Below, piece after piece: positions 48,709 through 59,056 of a stretch of 64,000 nucleotides of DNA. The position numbers and the translations under genes are program-made. This DNA comes from Liolophura sinensis. Its lineage: Eukaryota; Mollusca; Polyplacophora; Chitonida; Chitonidae. How positions within the stretch are numbered: position 1 is the stretch's first letter; every line of letters starts with the position of its first letter. The DNA lies in assembly GCF_032854445.1 (NCBI RefSeq), contig NC_088298.1:2540160-2604159 (forward strand). Direction: 5' to 3'. The notes under the pieces were generated by a model. The model was given only the letters and a program-made list of their open reading frames with translations. It made no database searches and was not told the origin of the DNA.

Positions 48709-51700
48709 ATGGAAGTCTAAGTCACAGCTTAGGCCGCACAATCTGACAGCAACCTGCTGGATTGGATAAAATTCTCAAGATGTTTGCCTCGATTCACACC
48801 AGCCAGTTGTGCAGTAATGACATTTTGTTCTACATGTTAATTAAGTACATGGAATGTACTGATGTTAATTCCTTACATTAAAATAAACCCTAACGCAAAA
48901 AAAAATGTCACAGAGACTATTTCTCTTTTACAGCGTATGTTGGTATATTGCAGATCTAGCGGGATGATGTGGGATAATGCGTGGAACGTCAATTACGCAC
49001 CTAACTCAAAGAGACACAGCCATCTGATTTATCCTGGTACACAAAATAAATCACTGCGACGTAGAGAGAGAGCCAGAGCAGCACTGAGACTAAAACCAGA
49101 ACAGTCACATATTCTTCATAGATTAAAACCAATGAATTAATTCAGCAGCTGCACGTGTCACCACCAATCACGCTGTTAAAATCCCGATCGAGGACGACCG
49201 AGGACGACCGAGGACTCTTTATAGCTGCATGTCAAAGTCTGTTCATTTTAAACAACCACTTTGCCCTCGCATGACTGAAGCAGGGAGACCAGATATCCTC
49301 ATGTATAATTACTACTGTTGCGCACTTTTTGTGTAGAAGTGTCTCTCCAACAAAGTAAAATCCCGAATCCTACTTAGTTTATACGGAAGCCAGTCAGCGC
49401 CAAAAGTAACAGCATTTTTTCAAAAATAAATCTAGAAAACACGAGAAACTATTTCTTCTAAACACAAATCTCGTAATTAGTCTCGTAACTGTTTCGAAAA
49501 ACAAATCTCCTAATTACAAGATAGTTACATACCATATTTTTTTTTTTTTGGAAAACATTTGTTATGTTGGCATTGACTGGGCTCCATAGGTTTACGCAGA
49601 TGCTGTTTGTTTGAAGGCCGTGGTTACAGACTCCTGTGTTGTCATCGATCGATGAACACTATTCATGGTTCTCTTGTCTCTGCTTGCCATTATGAATTGG
49701 ACTCCGACCGATCAATCGAGTAGAAGTTGATGAAATTTATAACTAATTTGGCTGAATTCCGTGGCATATCTAAATCTATAATGTGCCACAGCTTCTGTTT
49801 AATAAATGTTCAGGGAACAAACACACATCCTACTGGCTTCAATCTCTGATTGTAAGGCTGCATCAAAATTAGACAATCTTTCAAACCACAATTTCCAACG
49901 AGCATTTATTTAGTAGGTATATTATCTCAAGAAAAAGTTTGTAATAATTTTCATATTTTTACATCTGGTGAAAAGTGAAGAAAAAAATCATAAACATGAT
50001 AGGCGCAAGAACGTAGGGTTTGTATATTTTCAAACATGCAGCGGATTCCTCGATACTTAAGTCACTCCTGACTAATTTAGCAATCACGTAACACCTTTGT
50101 ACCATTTACATTTTTGTGCTTTCGCTCTTCCTTATAGATTTCGAGATAAGTACAAATTAATGTATTTCTTCATGCAGAGTTGACAACAGTTTTCACAGAC
50201 GAATTTTGAAACAACAGTTGGAAATGATTCACTATTTAGAGATATTTGTGCTATCGTGATAACTATTCAGAAAGTTTTGTTTCTTCCCCAAGGCCTATCA
50301 TTTGGAAAGCGCATTAGCTAATACTGGTATTACATCATATTTTATATTTAAATTTTTAGTCCAACTCTGCAGCCAGTTCTCCAAAACCAAAGTAAACAAC
50401 AGCAAATTTAGTTCACATTTAATCTAATGTTACGTAATTACTTTGGGTTAAGAACATAATTGAAGTCTTGGCTCAGTTTTGAACAACCGGGCCCTGAAGT
50501 ACACTCTTAATCCAAACTTTCAAGTCCTGAGGCGGGCTAGAACAAAACCTCTATCTCTGTATACAAATGTCTTAACACGTTTTGAATCATACATCTTACC
50601 TTTCCAGCCGTTCAAGGTCAAGGACCTTATATGGTAAGGTTGACATGCAACTTATAAAGCTTCAAACATACACTGAAGTGTATAGGTCATGGAATAGACA
50701 AATGCTAGCATGTTCCAGTCGCATTGGAATACCTTTATTTTGGCATTAGTCACTGCAGAGTGGGGGAAATCACTGCGCCACAAATGTACATGTTTAATTG
50801 TCTGAAAAATGCTTGAATACGGAATTATCCACCCATTAATTAAATACATATATAACAAATGTTGAACTTCATACCTCCGCTACGCATAACATGTTAATGT
50901 TAATTAAGGACCACATGCGCTCTCCACCAGGATTCACGTATGATTTCTCTATAGTTACCACACTTTGCTTAATACCACACCTTAACAATTGTCCATTCTA
51001 ATTCATAATAACACTTATTTAATGCAATCTATATCTTTATTCTCACAAAAAAGTATGTTGCCAAAGAAAAAAAAGAACGACAAAGATTCGAACTCTTCCT
51101 GTAGATGTAACATGTTGTCCATAGTGAACAGCGACTTCGTTAGTTCACTGTGCGTTGAAGGGTAGGTGAAAGACTATGTCAGAAATACTTTTATTTTTTA
51201 CATATGAAGACAAACGTTAACCAAAGCGAAACTTTAACAGCACGTAGAAATACATACATGAACGTTTCAGTAAAGATATTTTCTGGTTAACGTTGATCTT
51301 CATGCTGTTGACACACTGACTCGTTTGAACAAAAAAATTAGCGTTTTGGATCGAGGGTGCATTTTTTGTTATTACTAAGCAACCATCTCTTTTATGGCCA
51401 TATAACTGATTCGACCAAGTTCTGTACTTCTGCTTTTGAAATTTACACAATTGTACTGGGATTTCGAATTTTGCACTTTCTTATCGTACCTCTCTGGGGT
51501 CTATCTCCGCCTTACCTTATCAGTTTCTTTTTTCTAATAATTTTCCTTTCCTTTCCTACAAAGATTTTTTGGAAGATTGTCCCACAGAGAGACATTTGTC
51601 TTGACGTTATTATTCCAGCTAATTTACTTTTCTCCGGCAGCATGCTCTTAAAGGTGGAGAAAATATACAAGTTCGAATGGATGAGTGTGAAAAAGTCAGT

Positions 51701-52134
51701 TGTAAATGTGGTCTTCAATGTTTTTTCTATTTCTCTTTAAAAAGAACAAGACACTTGAAAATAATGTTTGTATTTTGTATTCTTGGTAGATATTGTCACA
51801 ATAATGTTATAAATGAGGATGTTACACAAGTTCAATAAATATATTTATATTTTGCACTGCAAATAAATTTATTAGACATGCATCACATCCTTATTCAGAA
51901 CATTATTATATGCAGAGACGTTATATACCAAGAGGCGTTCCAAAATACCCATCACACAAAATTATTTTCAAATACACTTTTCTCCCAAAAGAAGATGAAG
52001 ACCATCTTTGAATGAAGAAGAAATGAAGACCATCTTTGCAAATAGGTTTTCACTTTCTTTCGTCTAATTTTGGAATCATTTGTTATGATTTCTTATCCAC
52101 TGATCCAAAACTATACTGAGCACAAGGTTTTCAA
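48709..52134. other. No gene recognised
   Basis: AT-rich. cgaggacgaccgaggacg at 49190 is a tiny tandem. The 127-codon frame at 51357-51740 is Phe/Leu/Ile-rich as expected from AT-rich DNA. Confidence 0.5.
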
Positions 52135-52378
52135 GGGGTCTTCTTGGCCGAGGGGGTCAGCGCAGTGTAGTGACCCACGAGCCTCTCGCCAATTAATGTG
52201 GTCGCTGTGAGTCCAGCTCATACTGACTTCCACTCCGGGCGTACGTGGGCAGGTCTGTAGGTCGTGGGTTTCCCCCGGGGCTCTGTCCGGTTTTCTCTCT
52301 CCACAATGCTGACCGCCGTCATATAAGTGAAATATTCTTTAGTACGCCGTAAATCGCTAATCAAATAAATAAATAAAC
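52135..52378 (+). mobile_element. SINE family 1, nearly full length, diverged
   Basis: A degenerate head (ggggtcttcttggccgag), tcgctgtgagtccagctcat (B-box region), gtgggtttcccccggggc and a tail of caaataaataaataa. Confidence 0.9.
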
Positions 52379-52604
52379 AAGGGGATTTTTTACGTGTCGT
52401 GATTAATACAGCTTTTTCTCCATACATACATGAACCTCATTTCCTCCAATGAAAGCTTTAGTCACCTTTCCTTCAACGCCAATCACGAGACAGCATTTTC
52501 TCTGTACCATTTCTATATAAGGGCAGGCCTATATACCGCGTGACCACGCGTCCTTAGATCATCAGAAGAATTGGCCTTTAGCTCAGGTTAAATGCTTGAT
52601 TTCG

Positions 52605-53478
52605 GATGAGGAGATCCGAGATCAAATATCGGGTTAAAGAATGAATTCTTCAACCATAACATCTGAATTATGTCTCGCCAATTGTCGTACCGGAATTCCA
52701 TGAGAGAGCATAGCTGGTCACGTGGTCACGATTGATTTTGGGTGAGATCTGAGATCAAATTTCGGGTTAAAGAATGAATCCTTCAACCATAACATGTGGA
52801 TTATATCTCGCCAGTTGTCGTACCGGAATTCCATGAGAGAGCATAGCTGATAACGTGGTCACGATTGACTTCCAGTGAGATCTGAGATCAAATTTCGGGT
52901 TAAAGAATGAATCTTTCCACCATAACATCTGGATTATATCTCGCCAGTTGTCGTACCGGAATTCCATGAGAGAGCATAGCTGATAACGTGGTCACGATTG
53001 ACTTCCAGTGAGATCTGAGATCAAATTTCGGGTTAAAAAATGAATCTTTCCACCATAACATCTGGATTATATCTCGCCAGTTGTCGTACCGGAATTCCAC
53101 GAGAGAGCATAGCTGATAACGCGGTCACGATTGAATTCCAGTGAGATCTGAGATCAAAATTCGGGTTAAAATATGAATCTTTCCACCATAACATCTGGAT
53201 TATATCTCGCCAGTTGTCGTACCGGAATTCCATGAGAGAGCATAGTTGATCACGTTGTCACGATTGATTTCCAGTGAGATCTGAGATCAAATTCCGGGTT
53301 AAAGAATGAATTCTTCAACCATAACATCTGAATTATGTCTCGCCAATTGTCGTACCGGAATTCCATGAGAGAGCATAGCTCATAACGTGGTCACCATTGA
53401 TTTCCAGTGAGATCTGAGATCAAATTCCGGGTTAAAGAATGGGTCCTTCAACCATAACATCTGAATTATGATTGGTTC
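52605..53478 (+). repeat. 133-bp satellite array (about 6.6 units)
   Basis: The unit contains gagatctgagatcaaatt, cgggttaaagaatgaat, caaccataacatctg, tctcgccagttgtcgtaccg and gaattccatgagagagcata. Inner units are nearly identical, edge units more diverged. Similar 66-residue minus frames recur every 133 bp only because the unit lacks stops in that frame. Confidence 0.95.
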
Positions 53479-53737
53479 TTTGTCGTCAGCATGACCAATT
53501 CACCAATCAAGGCCATGAAATATACCATCGCTCGCCGAAAGCCGTTCGAAGTTCATGGGGACTTTGTTTTTGCCAACCTTATCCTCAAATTGTTTTCACT
53601 ACCGTTCCCTTTTCTGCAGAATGACGTTATCAGCCTCAGAAAAGAATCTAATCCATATACCCATGTCATAAGCCTATCCTTATAGCTCTGGCATCTAATA
53701 TTCTGTATATCAGATTTAGATAAGGCCAGTTATGGTT

Positions 53738-54045
53738 GGAATGAGTGAGTGCGGGCTTGGGGTTTAACGTCGTACTTAACAATTTTTCAGTCATGTGACG
53801 ACGAAGAAGTCCTTGGAGTGTATGTAATGTGCCTCCTTGATGCAGGATGGATTTCCAACCGCTCTTTTTTCTGGTGCTGCTTCAATGAGACGCTTTACCA
53901 AAGACAAGTAAGCTGTCCCACCCGAGTCATTATACTGATGCGGGTCAACCAGTCGTTGCCCTTCCCCTTCATACTCCAAGCCTGTGTCTCCACCTAGGCT
54001 TGAACCTGGATCGACCATCCCCTAATCGGACGCTGTACTGAGCGA
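53738..54045 (-). mobile_element. SINE family 2, full length
   Basis: Minus copy: gagtgagtgcgggcttgggg, tttaacgtcgtacttaac, tcagtcatgtgacgacgaag, then gtcattatactgatgcgg and a tRNA-like head near ggcttgaacctggatcgacc. Confidence 0.85.
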
Positions 54046-54296
54046 TCGGTGCACGTAGTTATGGCTGGTTTGATTCAAAAACTTGCTTTTGCAAGACTAG
54101 ACTATATCACATCCATAACAAAATTTTATTAGCCTCCTTCACATTGTTTATCGTTTATAAGTTACTAGATTCTGGCTTTTTTCTCGAAGATAAAGGTTCC
54201 AAGATAGTAGCAAGAAAGACATTGTCAACCACGACAATGGATAAGGCCTCGCGGACAGTGTGCATATCTCGTGTATTATAAACTATAATGCTTGCT

Positions 54297-54390
54297 TGAC
54301 CACAAGATTTTCCAACGTACCGCCGGAGCGGAAGCCAGCGCGAGCTGAATTTGAGATCATAGTGACCGCATTGTTGGGCGCCTGTGTGAA
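54297..54390 (-). mobile_element. SINE family 1, middle fragment
   Basis: ggagcggaagccagcgcgag then gaccgcattgttggg match the tRNA-related half on the minus strand. Confidence 0.65.
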
Positions 54391-54835
54391 GGGTCAACAC
54401 CTTAATTTGCACATGTGTGACCAGTACAAAATGTCAATGAGCCCAACATCAGATCACATCCAGCAGTATGCGAGTGACGGTGAAAACGCTGACCCAAGAA
54501 TGCTGATATGGTTCGTAAAATTTGATCAAGGTAGTGTGTGGTATGAGATAAGTTGTGTGCTAACGTCCTCTGACAGGGACGGATTCTCTGTCGATGGCAC
54601 TTACATACCAGATAAAGACTGCAGGCCCTTCGCTCGTCTTCATGAAACTGGGATTTAATATTAGCTGACAGCAGTGTAAGCCCAAGTATCCTTATCTGGT
54701 TTGAGAAAGACATTAGGCGGCTTAGTCGAAAATGCCAAGGGGTTGTGGACCCGAGCCAGGTGAACTACCTATAGGAAGTGGAAAACGAATCGACAGACCG
54801 TAAATAGCGGTAACCTGGTAGTCGTCAATAAGTGC

Positions 54836-54945
54836 CCACAGGTCAGTGGTTAACCCTTGCTCCTCTGATTTCCTCCCACCATAAAACCAGTCGTCATGGT
54901 ATTAGTCAAACATTCTTGAGCAGGAAACACCAACGAAATTCATAT
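54836..54945 (+). mobile_element. SINE family 1, strongly decayed
   Basis: gatttcctcccaccataaaa, then acattcttgag and gaaacacca. Conserved words remain in the correct order. Confidence 0.5.
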
Positions 54946-55367
54946 AGAATAAACCTTTCCGAACTGTCAATCAGGAGTATGCAATTGACCAGTCATAAGC
55001 AGTATTGTTGAAAATAGATCAACCGAGTATCCCACGCATTGGTTACAAATGTTCCACCTTTCTGTGACGTCATGACGTCACAATTACTTTCACCGGAAAT
55101 GGAATGAAAAGTAACGTTGTCACGAGAAGGGGTGGTGGGACATCGGATGTATTGGATCCATCCATTTAATATGTTTCAATTTTTAATGATGGTATACTGA
55201 TAAACACGATAAAGATATTCATCCATCGAATACATCGGAAAATATATTTATTTGAAATAAAATAAAACAAAATGCAGAAGAAAACTAAGTGTCATATCAG
55301 TCCCCTGGAACTGCTTGCGATTCGATATTATTTCCTAAAGTACTCTGGCAGAGTACTCCAACCTTCA

Positions 55368-55490
55368 GATTGTTCCAAGTAATCATTACATACTGATTGT
55401 TTCAACAAATCATTACATACCGATTGTTTCGAAAAATTATTACATACCGATTGCTCCGAGTAGTCTTTACATACTGATTATTTCAGGTAA
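55368..55490 (+). repeat. Roughly 33-bp minisatellite (about 4 units)
   Basis: cattacatactgattgtttc, cattacataccgattgtttc, tacataccgattgctccg and tacatactgattatttcag recur at about 30-34 bp. A full-length SINE inserted at its right end. Confidence 0.8.
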
Positions 55491-55491
55491 T

Positions 55492-55758
55492 GTGTGTGTG
55501 TGGGGGGGGGGGGGGGCTCCGTGGCTCAGTCGGTTAGCGCGCTAGCGCAACGTAATGACCCAGGACCCTCTCACCAATGCGGTCGCTGTGAGTTCAAGTC
55601 CAGCTCATGCTGGCTTCCTCTCCGGCCGTAAGTGGGAATGGTCGTGGGTTTCCCCCGGGCTGTGCTCGGCTTCCACCCACCATAATGCTGGCCGCCGTCG
55701 TATAAGTGAAATATTCTTGAGTACGGCGTAAAACACCAATCAAATAAATAAAAAAAAA
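55492..55758 (+). mobile_element. SINE family 1, full length, with target-site duplication and pol III boxes
   Basis: Perfect 12-bp duplication atttcaggtaat (55480-55491 and 55759-55770). Box A tggctcagtcgg at 55522-55533 and box B gttcaagtcc at 55592-55601 form an internal RNA polymerase III promoter. A (GT)n then (G)n run separates the left duplication from the usual 5' end. The best reference copy in the window. Confidence 0.95.
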
Positions 55759-56077
55759 ATTTCAGGTAATCATCTCGCTTATCCTATAATGACAGCACCG
55801 TGTCCGTCGACCTGCAAGGCAAATATTTGTTATTAATAAGAATCTTGTGCTAAACTTCAGGGACGCTTTTTTCTTTACCTATGTGATTATTACTCTTCAA
55901 CCCACTCAAACATATTTCTCTGATTTGAAGGCGATTAGGTACATGGGTGCAGTAAACCGAATAGGCCCTCAGGCAAACCATCGCACCCTGTACCTGATTA
56001 AACACTTCCCTGAGAGCTACAACAACGCGAACATACAACGTCAGTGACCAAGGGTTGATGATCTGAGCGAAGAAACC

Positions 56078-56255
56078 GGTACCAACAAGCAAAGGCCATG
56101 GGTCCCCGCAAATAACCGATGAGACGTTCTTACCAGCAAAGACCCCGGTTCTCCGCAAATAACCCGTTAGACGTGCCAGTCAACAAAAGCCATTGTTTTC
56201 CGCAAATAACCATCTAGACGTGCCAACCAGCAAAGACCATTGTTTCTGGACAACT
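56078..56255 (+). repeat. 47-bp minisatellite (about 3.6 units)
   Basis: ccgcaaataacc at 56106, 56153 and 56200, with accagcaaagacc between; downstream (minus sense) of the hydrolase gene. Confidence 0.85.
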
Positions 56256-56419
56256 GAAAGCCTCGCAGCTACAAATCAGTTATTTGTGTATAAACTAATT
56301 CATCTCAATACCTATTACATCCCATGCACACCCAAACATCTGCAATTTTCATTCCTATACATTCTCCTCCTTTTTAATTCTTTTGTTGCTTCCTTTAAAT
56401 TCCGGTATGCTAAATTTAC

Positions 56420-56598
56420 CTTATAGACCTCGACTAATGCGAATATATCGTCTTCCGTGTCCGGATTTGTAAGCCAAAAATCCGAATTTCTAGGACCCCT
56501 CTGGCCAAAATGGCCATCTGATATGACTCTTGATTCTGTCTTCCATTTTCCACTGTTCTTTTTCTGTACCGAGAACAGAAGGTCGTTTCCATGATGTT
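56420..56598 (-). CDS. Glycoside-hydrolase-like protein, exon 2 (rest of C-terminal beta domain)
   Basis: The acceptor is a pyrimidine-rich run ending ctttcag (AG at 56600-56599). The exon begins AA CAT CAT; the single base left by exon 1 plus AA gives Lys, so the phases agree. It adds 59 residues: LLFSVQKKNSGKWK, then SDGHFGQRGPRNSDFWL, then DTEDDIFALVEVYK. This is the expected second half of a lectin-like beta domain (Asn-Ser-Gly-x-Trp-Lys, an aspartate-rich loop, then a final strand LVEVYK). A possible donor GTAAAT follows LVEVYK at 56419; if unused, the frame continues 34 residues to a stop at 56315. The true C terminus is therefore uncertain, but the domain looks complete at 56420. An intron of 912 nt separates the exons. 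Confidence 0.75.
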
Positions 56599-56674
56599 CT
56601 GAAAGGTAAAGACAGTATAAAGTGCTCCGAAACACAGATTACTATGATAGGACAGTCTGTTTTGCAGAATAGAT

Positions 56675-56810
56675 TGTTTTATTTATTTGATTGATGTTTT
56701 ACGCCGTATTCAAGAATATTTCACCTATACTATAACGGCCACCATTGTGATGGGAGAAAACCCATGGCCATCCGCAGACCGCTGGCATGCCCCTATCATG
56801 TACGCCAAAT
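56675..56810 (-). mobile_element. SINE family 1 fragment in the hydrolase intron
   Basis: gttttatttatttgattgat, then cgccgtattcaagaatattt and catggccatccgcag; truncated before the head. Confidence 0.85.
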
Positions 56811-57225
56811 GATTAAAATGTGATTACAACACATTTGTTTCATACTCAATATGTGCATGGCAGTCAATCTTCGTTTTAGTTTTTCCTCTTAGTTCTTTTG
56901 TAAGGTTTTCAAAACGTTACACGCTTTTAAAAAACATTACAAACCAGATAGATGAACCGCTTACCTTACTCATTCGGAATGTATATATAATACATTGCTA
57001 TATGTGTTACTATCAAGAAAAGACGTGCAAGCTAGATATATGCACTTTGATAGCTTCACCCTCAACACAAATGGAATACTGGTCACATTGGTGGCTGTCA
57101 TGTGTGGTGTCTTCAGCTTGGCGTTCCAGTGATACAGCACTTTATGCCAAATACTGGCATGGGCTCTCTACAAGGAAATGCGGTCACGATATGACCAAGA
57201 CGTGTTGAGAATGACAAGAGCACAT

Positions 57226-57476
57226 ATTTATTTATGTATCTATTTATTTGTTTATTTCATTGGTGTTTTACGTCGTACTCATGACTATACGACGGCAGCC
57301 ACCATTATGGTGGGGAGGAAACCGGTCAGAACGCGGAGGAAATCCACGACCATTCGCGGGTTAGTGGTAGACTTTTCCACTTGTGGCCGGAGAGGAAGCC
57401 AGTATGAGCTGGATTTGAACTCACAGTGACCGCATTGGTGAGAGGCTCCTGGTCGTTGCGCCGAGCAGGCGTGCTA
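57226..57476 (-). mobile_element. SINE family 1, nearly full length, in the hydrolase intron
   Basis: Tail, gtgttttacgtcgtactcat, ccattatggtggggagg, gccggagaggaagccag, gaactcacagtgaccgc. The head decays at agcaggcgtgc. It ends about 35 bp from the exon 1 splice donor. Confidence 0.9.
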
Positions 57477-57510
57477 AATAAGAATCAACATGACTGAATA
57501 AGAGTCTTAC

Positions 57511-59056
57511 TCGTTCCGTCGTAGTGCATCTCCCAGCGGCCATGCCCTTGATCAAAATACGCCACAGTGACCTTGACATGAATGGATGATCTAAGAGGCA
57601 GGCCTCCCCACAAGCCTGTATCTAGCTGGAAATGCATCTCGTTTTTGCCCGAGCGGTGGTCAAACCCTCGAGCAAACCGCCCATATGTCTCAGTAGTTAT
57701 GTTCCCTACTCGCCACCACCCCACACTTGTCCCCTCCGGATTCAATTGGTGCAAGTTGCGTTCGTAGTTGCCCGGATGTATTTTGACGCCGACGTCGTTG
57801 AAGTCTTTCGCCGTTCTGCTAGCCATTTCCACCCCGACGGCCGCGTGCTCATCATTTAGCACTGCTCCGTGAGAGGAAAACGCCTTGGCGATGTTTTTCA
57901 TCCTGTCCACATTGGGATCTGGTTTAGCTCGCGTGTGATGACGATTCTGGTAGACCGGACCGTACTCGTGCTCAGGGAATCGATGGATATCCGTTGTCTC
58001 CAAAGCATCACGAAGCGCACAGAATCCGCCATGCGCCGTGCGAAGCCGCTTGTCCCCAACATGGCGGTTGTAGAACTCAAATGCTTGCCAGTAAGCCTTA
58101 TCTTTGAGAACTTTAGCATGCATGTTTTCTATGTCCAGCCCGAAGTCCGCCGAAGACGCCAACTGGGCAAACATGTTCATTGCTGGCGCCTTCTTCCAGT
58201 ACCCGGCCTCGAAGCTGTTGGCGCTCAACTCCGATCTGGCGGCCACGGGCAGGCTGTTCTGGACAGAGCTGAGGGTTTTAGTCAGCCAGGTCAGCTCATC
58301 CTCGTAGTTCATTTGGTACCCGTGGCCTGCGTTACCGGCTTTTCGCCAAGACCCAGGGCAGTGCTCAGAGAGCCAGTCGTCCATGTCCTTTTTTGCATTG
58401 CCTTGGTTAAACAGCGTGTAAATGTGAGGTTTAGTGTTTCCGAATAACCCGCACCAGTGGATCATCATTTCCCTCATGTAATCCTGCCATTCGTTGTGTT
58501 TCGGGTTGTCGGCGGCGTTGATGGGATTACCGTGCCAGGGAATAGCATCATCCGTTGTGCCGAAGCCTGCTTGAACGAACAGCAACTTTTCCCGAACGGC
58601 TTTAGGCAGAGTGTCGATGTGCTGCCGTACTTTAGTGACGTACCGTTTGTAGTACATCTTGTACTTGTCTGTGAAATAATACGGGTAGGGCCCGGTAGCT
58701 CCGGCTGGCCCCGCGTGGTCCGTGTGAACCTTATGTGTCACCCCCTTTGTGTAGAGCCACTCGGGAGACCGCTGACCGCTGAACACCACTAGACCTATAG
58801 AGAGTCCCATGTCCGCTATTTCCTTCAGCGAGGCGTCCATATCGGACCAATCCCAGTGGTTTTCCTGCGGCTCGATATTTTTCCACTGAATCCCTGTCAT
58901 CTTTCCCATCATTGCCGGGCAGTCTGACTTGGTCACGTGTCCGTAGTATATGTTCCAGATACCAGACACCTTAGCAACCCTTTGTACCTCATCTTCCGAA
59001 ACCACAGCGTTGAACAAAAGCAACAACAATACAAACAATAGAAACACTCGCCCCAT
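57511..59056 (-). CDS. Secreted glycoside-hydrolase-like protein, exon 1 (signal peptide, TIM barrel, start of beta domain)
   Basis: The ATG at 59056 has A at -3 and G at +4. Residues 1-20 form a signal peptide (MGRVFLLFVLLLLLFNAVVS, cleavage probably before EDE). Residues 30-105 match the opening of clan GH-A barrels: WKNIEP (58-63), WDWSDMDASL (68-77), a beta strand SIGLVVFSG, then SPEWL. Residues 159-175 (LFVQAGFGTTDDAIPWHG) sit where the barrel strand carrying the acid/base residue is expected, but with Asp-Asp and no Glu. From about 430 a beta domain begins (VGWWRVGNITTETYGRFARG; VTVAYFDQGHGRWEMHYDG). The frame seems to stop at 57485 in mid-domain, but GTAAGA at 57510 is a good donor; with it the exon ends after codon 515 plus one base. 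The enzyme family (GH42-like, GH5-like or an unclassified one) and substrate are not determinable here. A long first exon with a signal peptide suggests a bacterial-derived or retro-derived gene; that is inference. Confidence 0.85.

Larger units (their letters stand above)
56599..57510 (-). other. Intron of the glycoside-hydrolase-like gene
   Basis: It is bounded by GTAAGA (57510) and a ctttcag acceptor (56599). It contains two minus-strand SINE family 1 copies (57226-57476 and 56675-56810), the first ending about 35 bases from the exon 1 donor. No coding signal was seen in the remaining 400 bases. Confidence 0.7.

Noticed and set aside
52767-53233. Three similar 66-codon minus frames as a small paralogous family
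   Set aside because: Successive units of the 133-bp tandem array; identity is at DNA level.
57582-58792. Plus-strand frames up to 192 codons
   Set aside because: Antisense shadows of the hydrolase exon, which has signal peptide, domain order and splice continuity on the minus strand.
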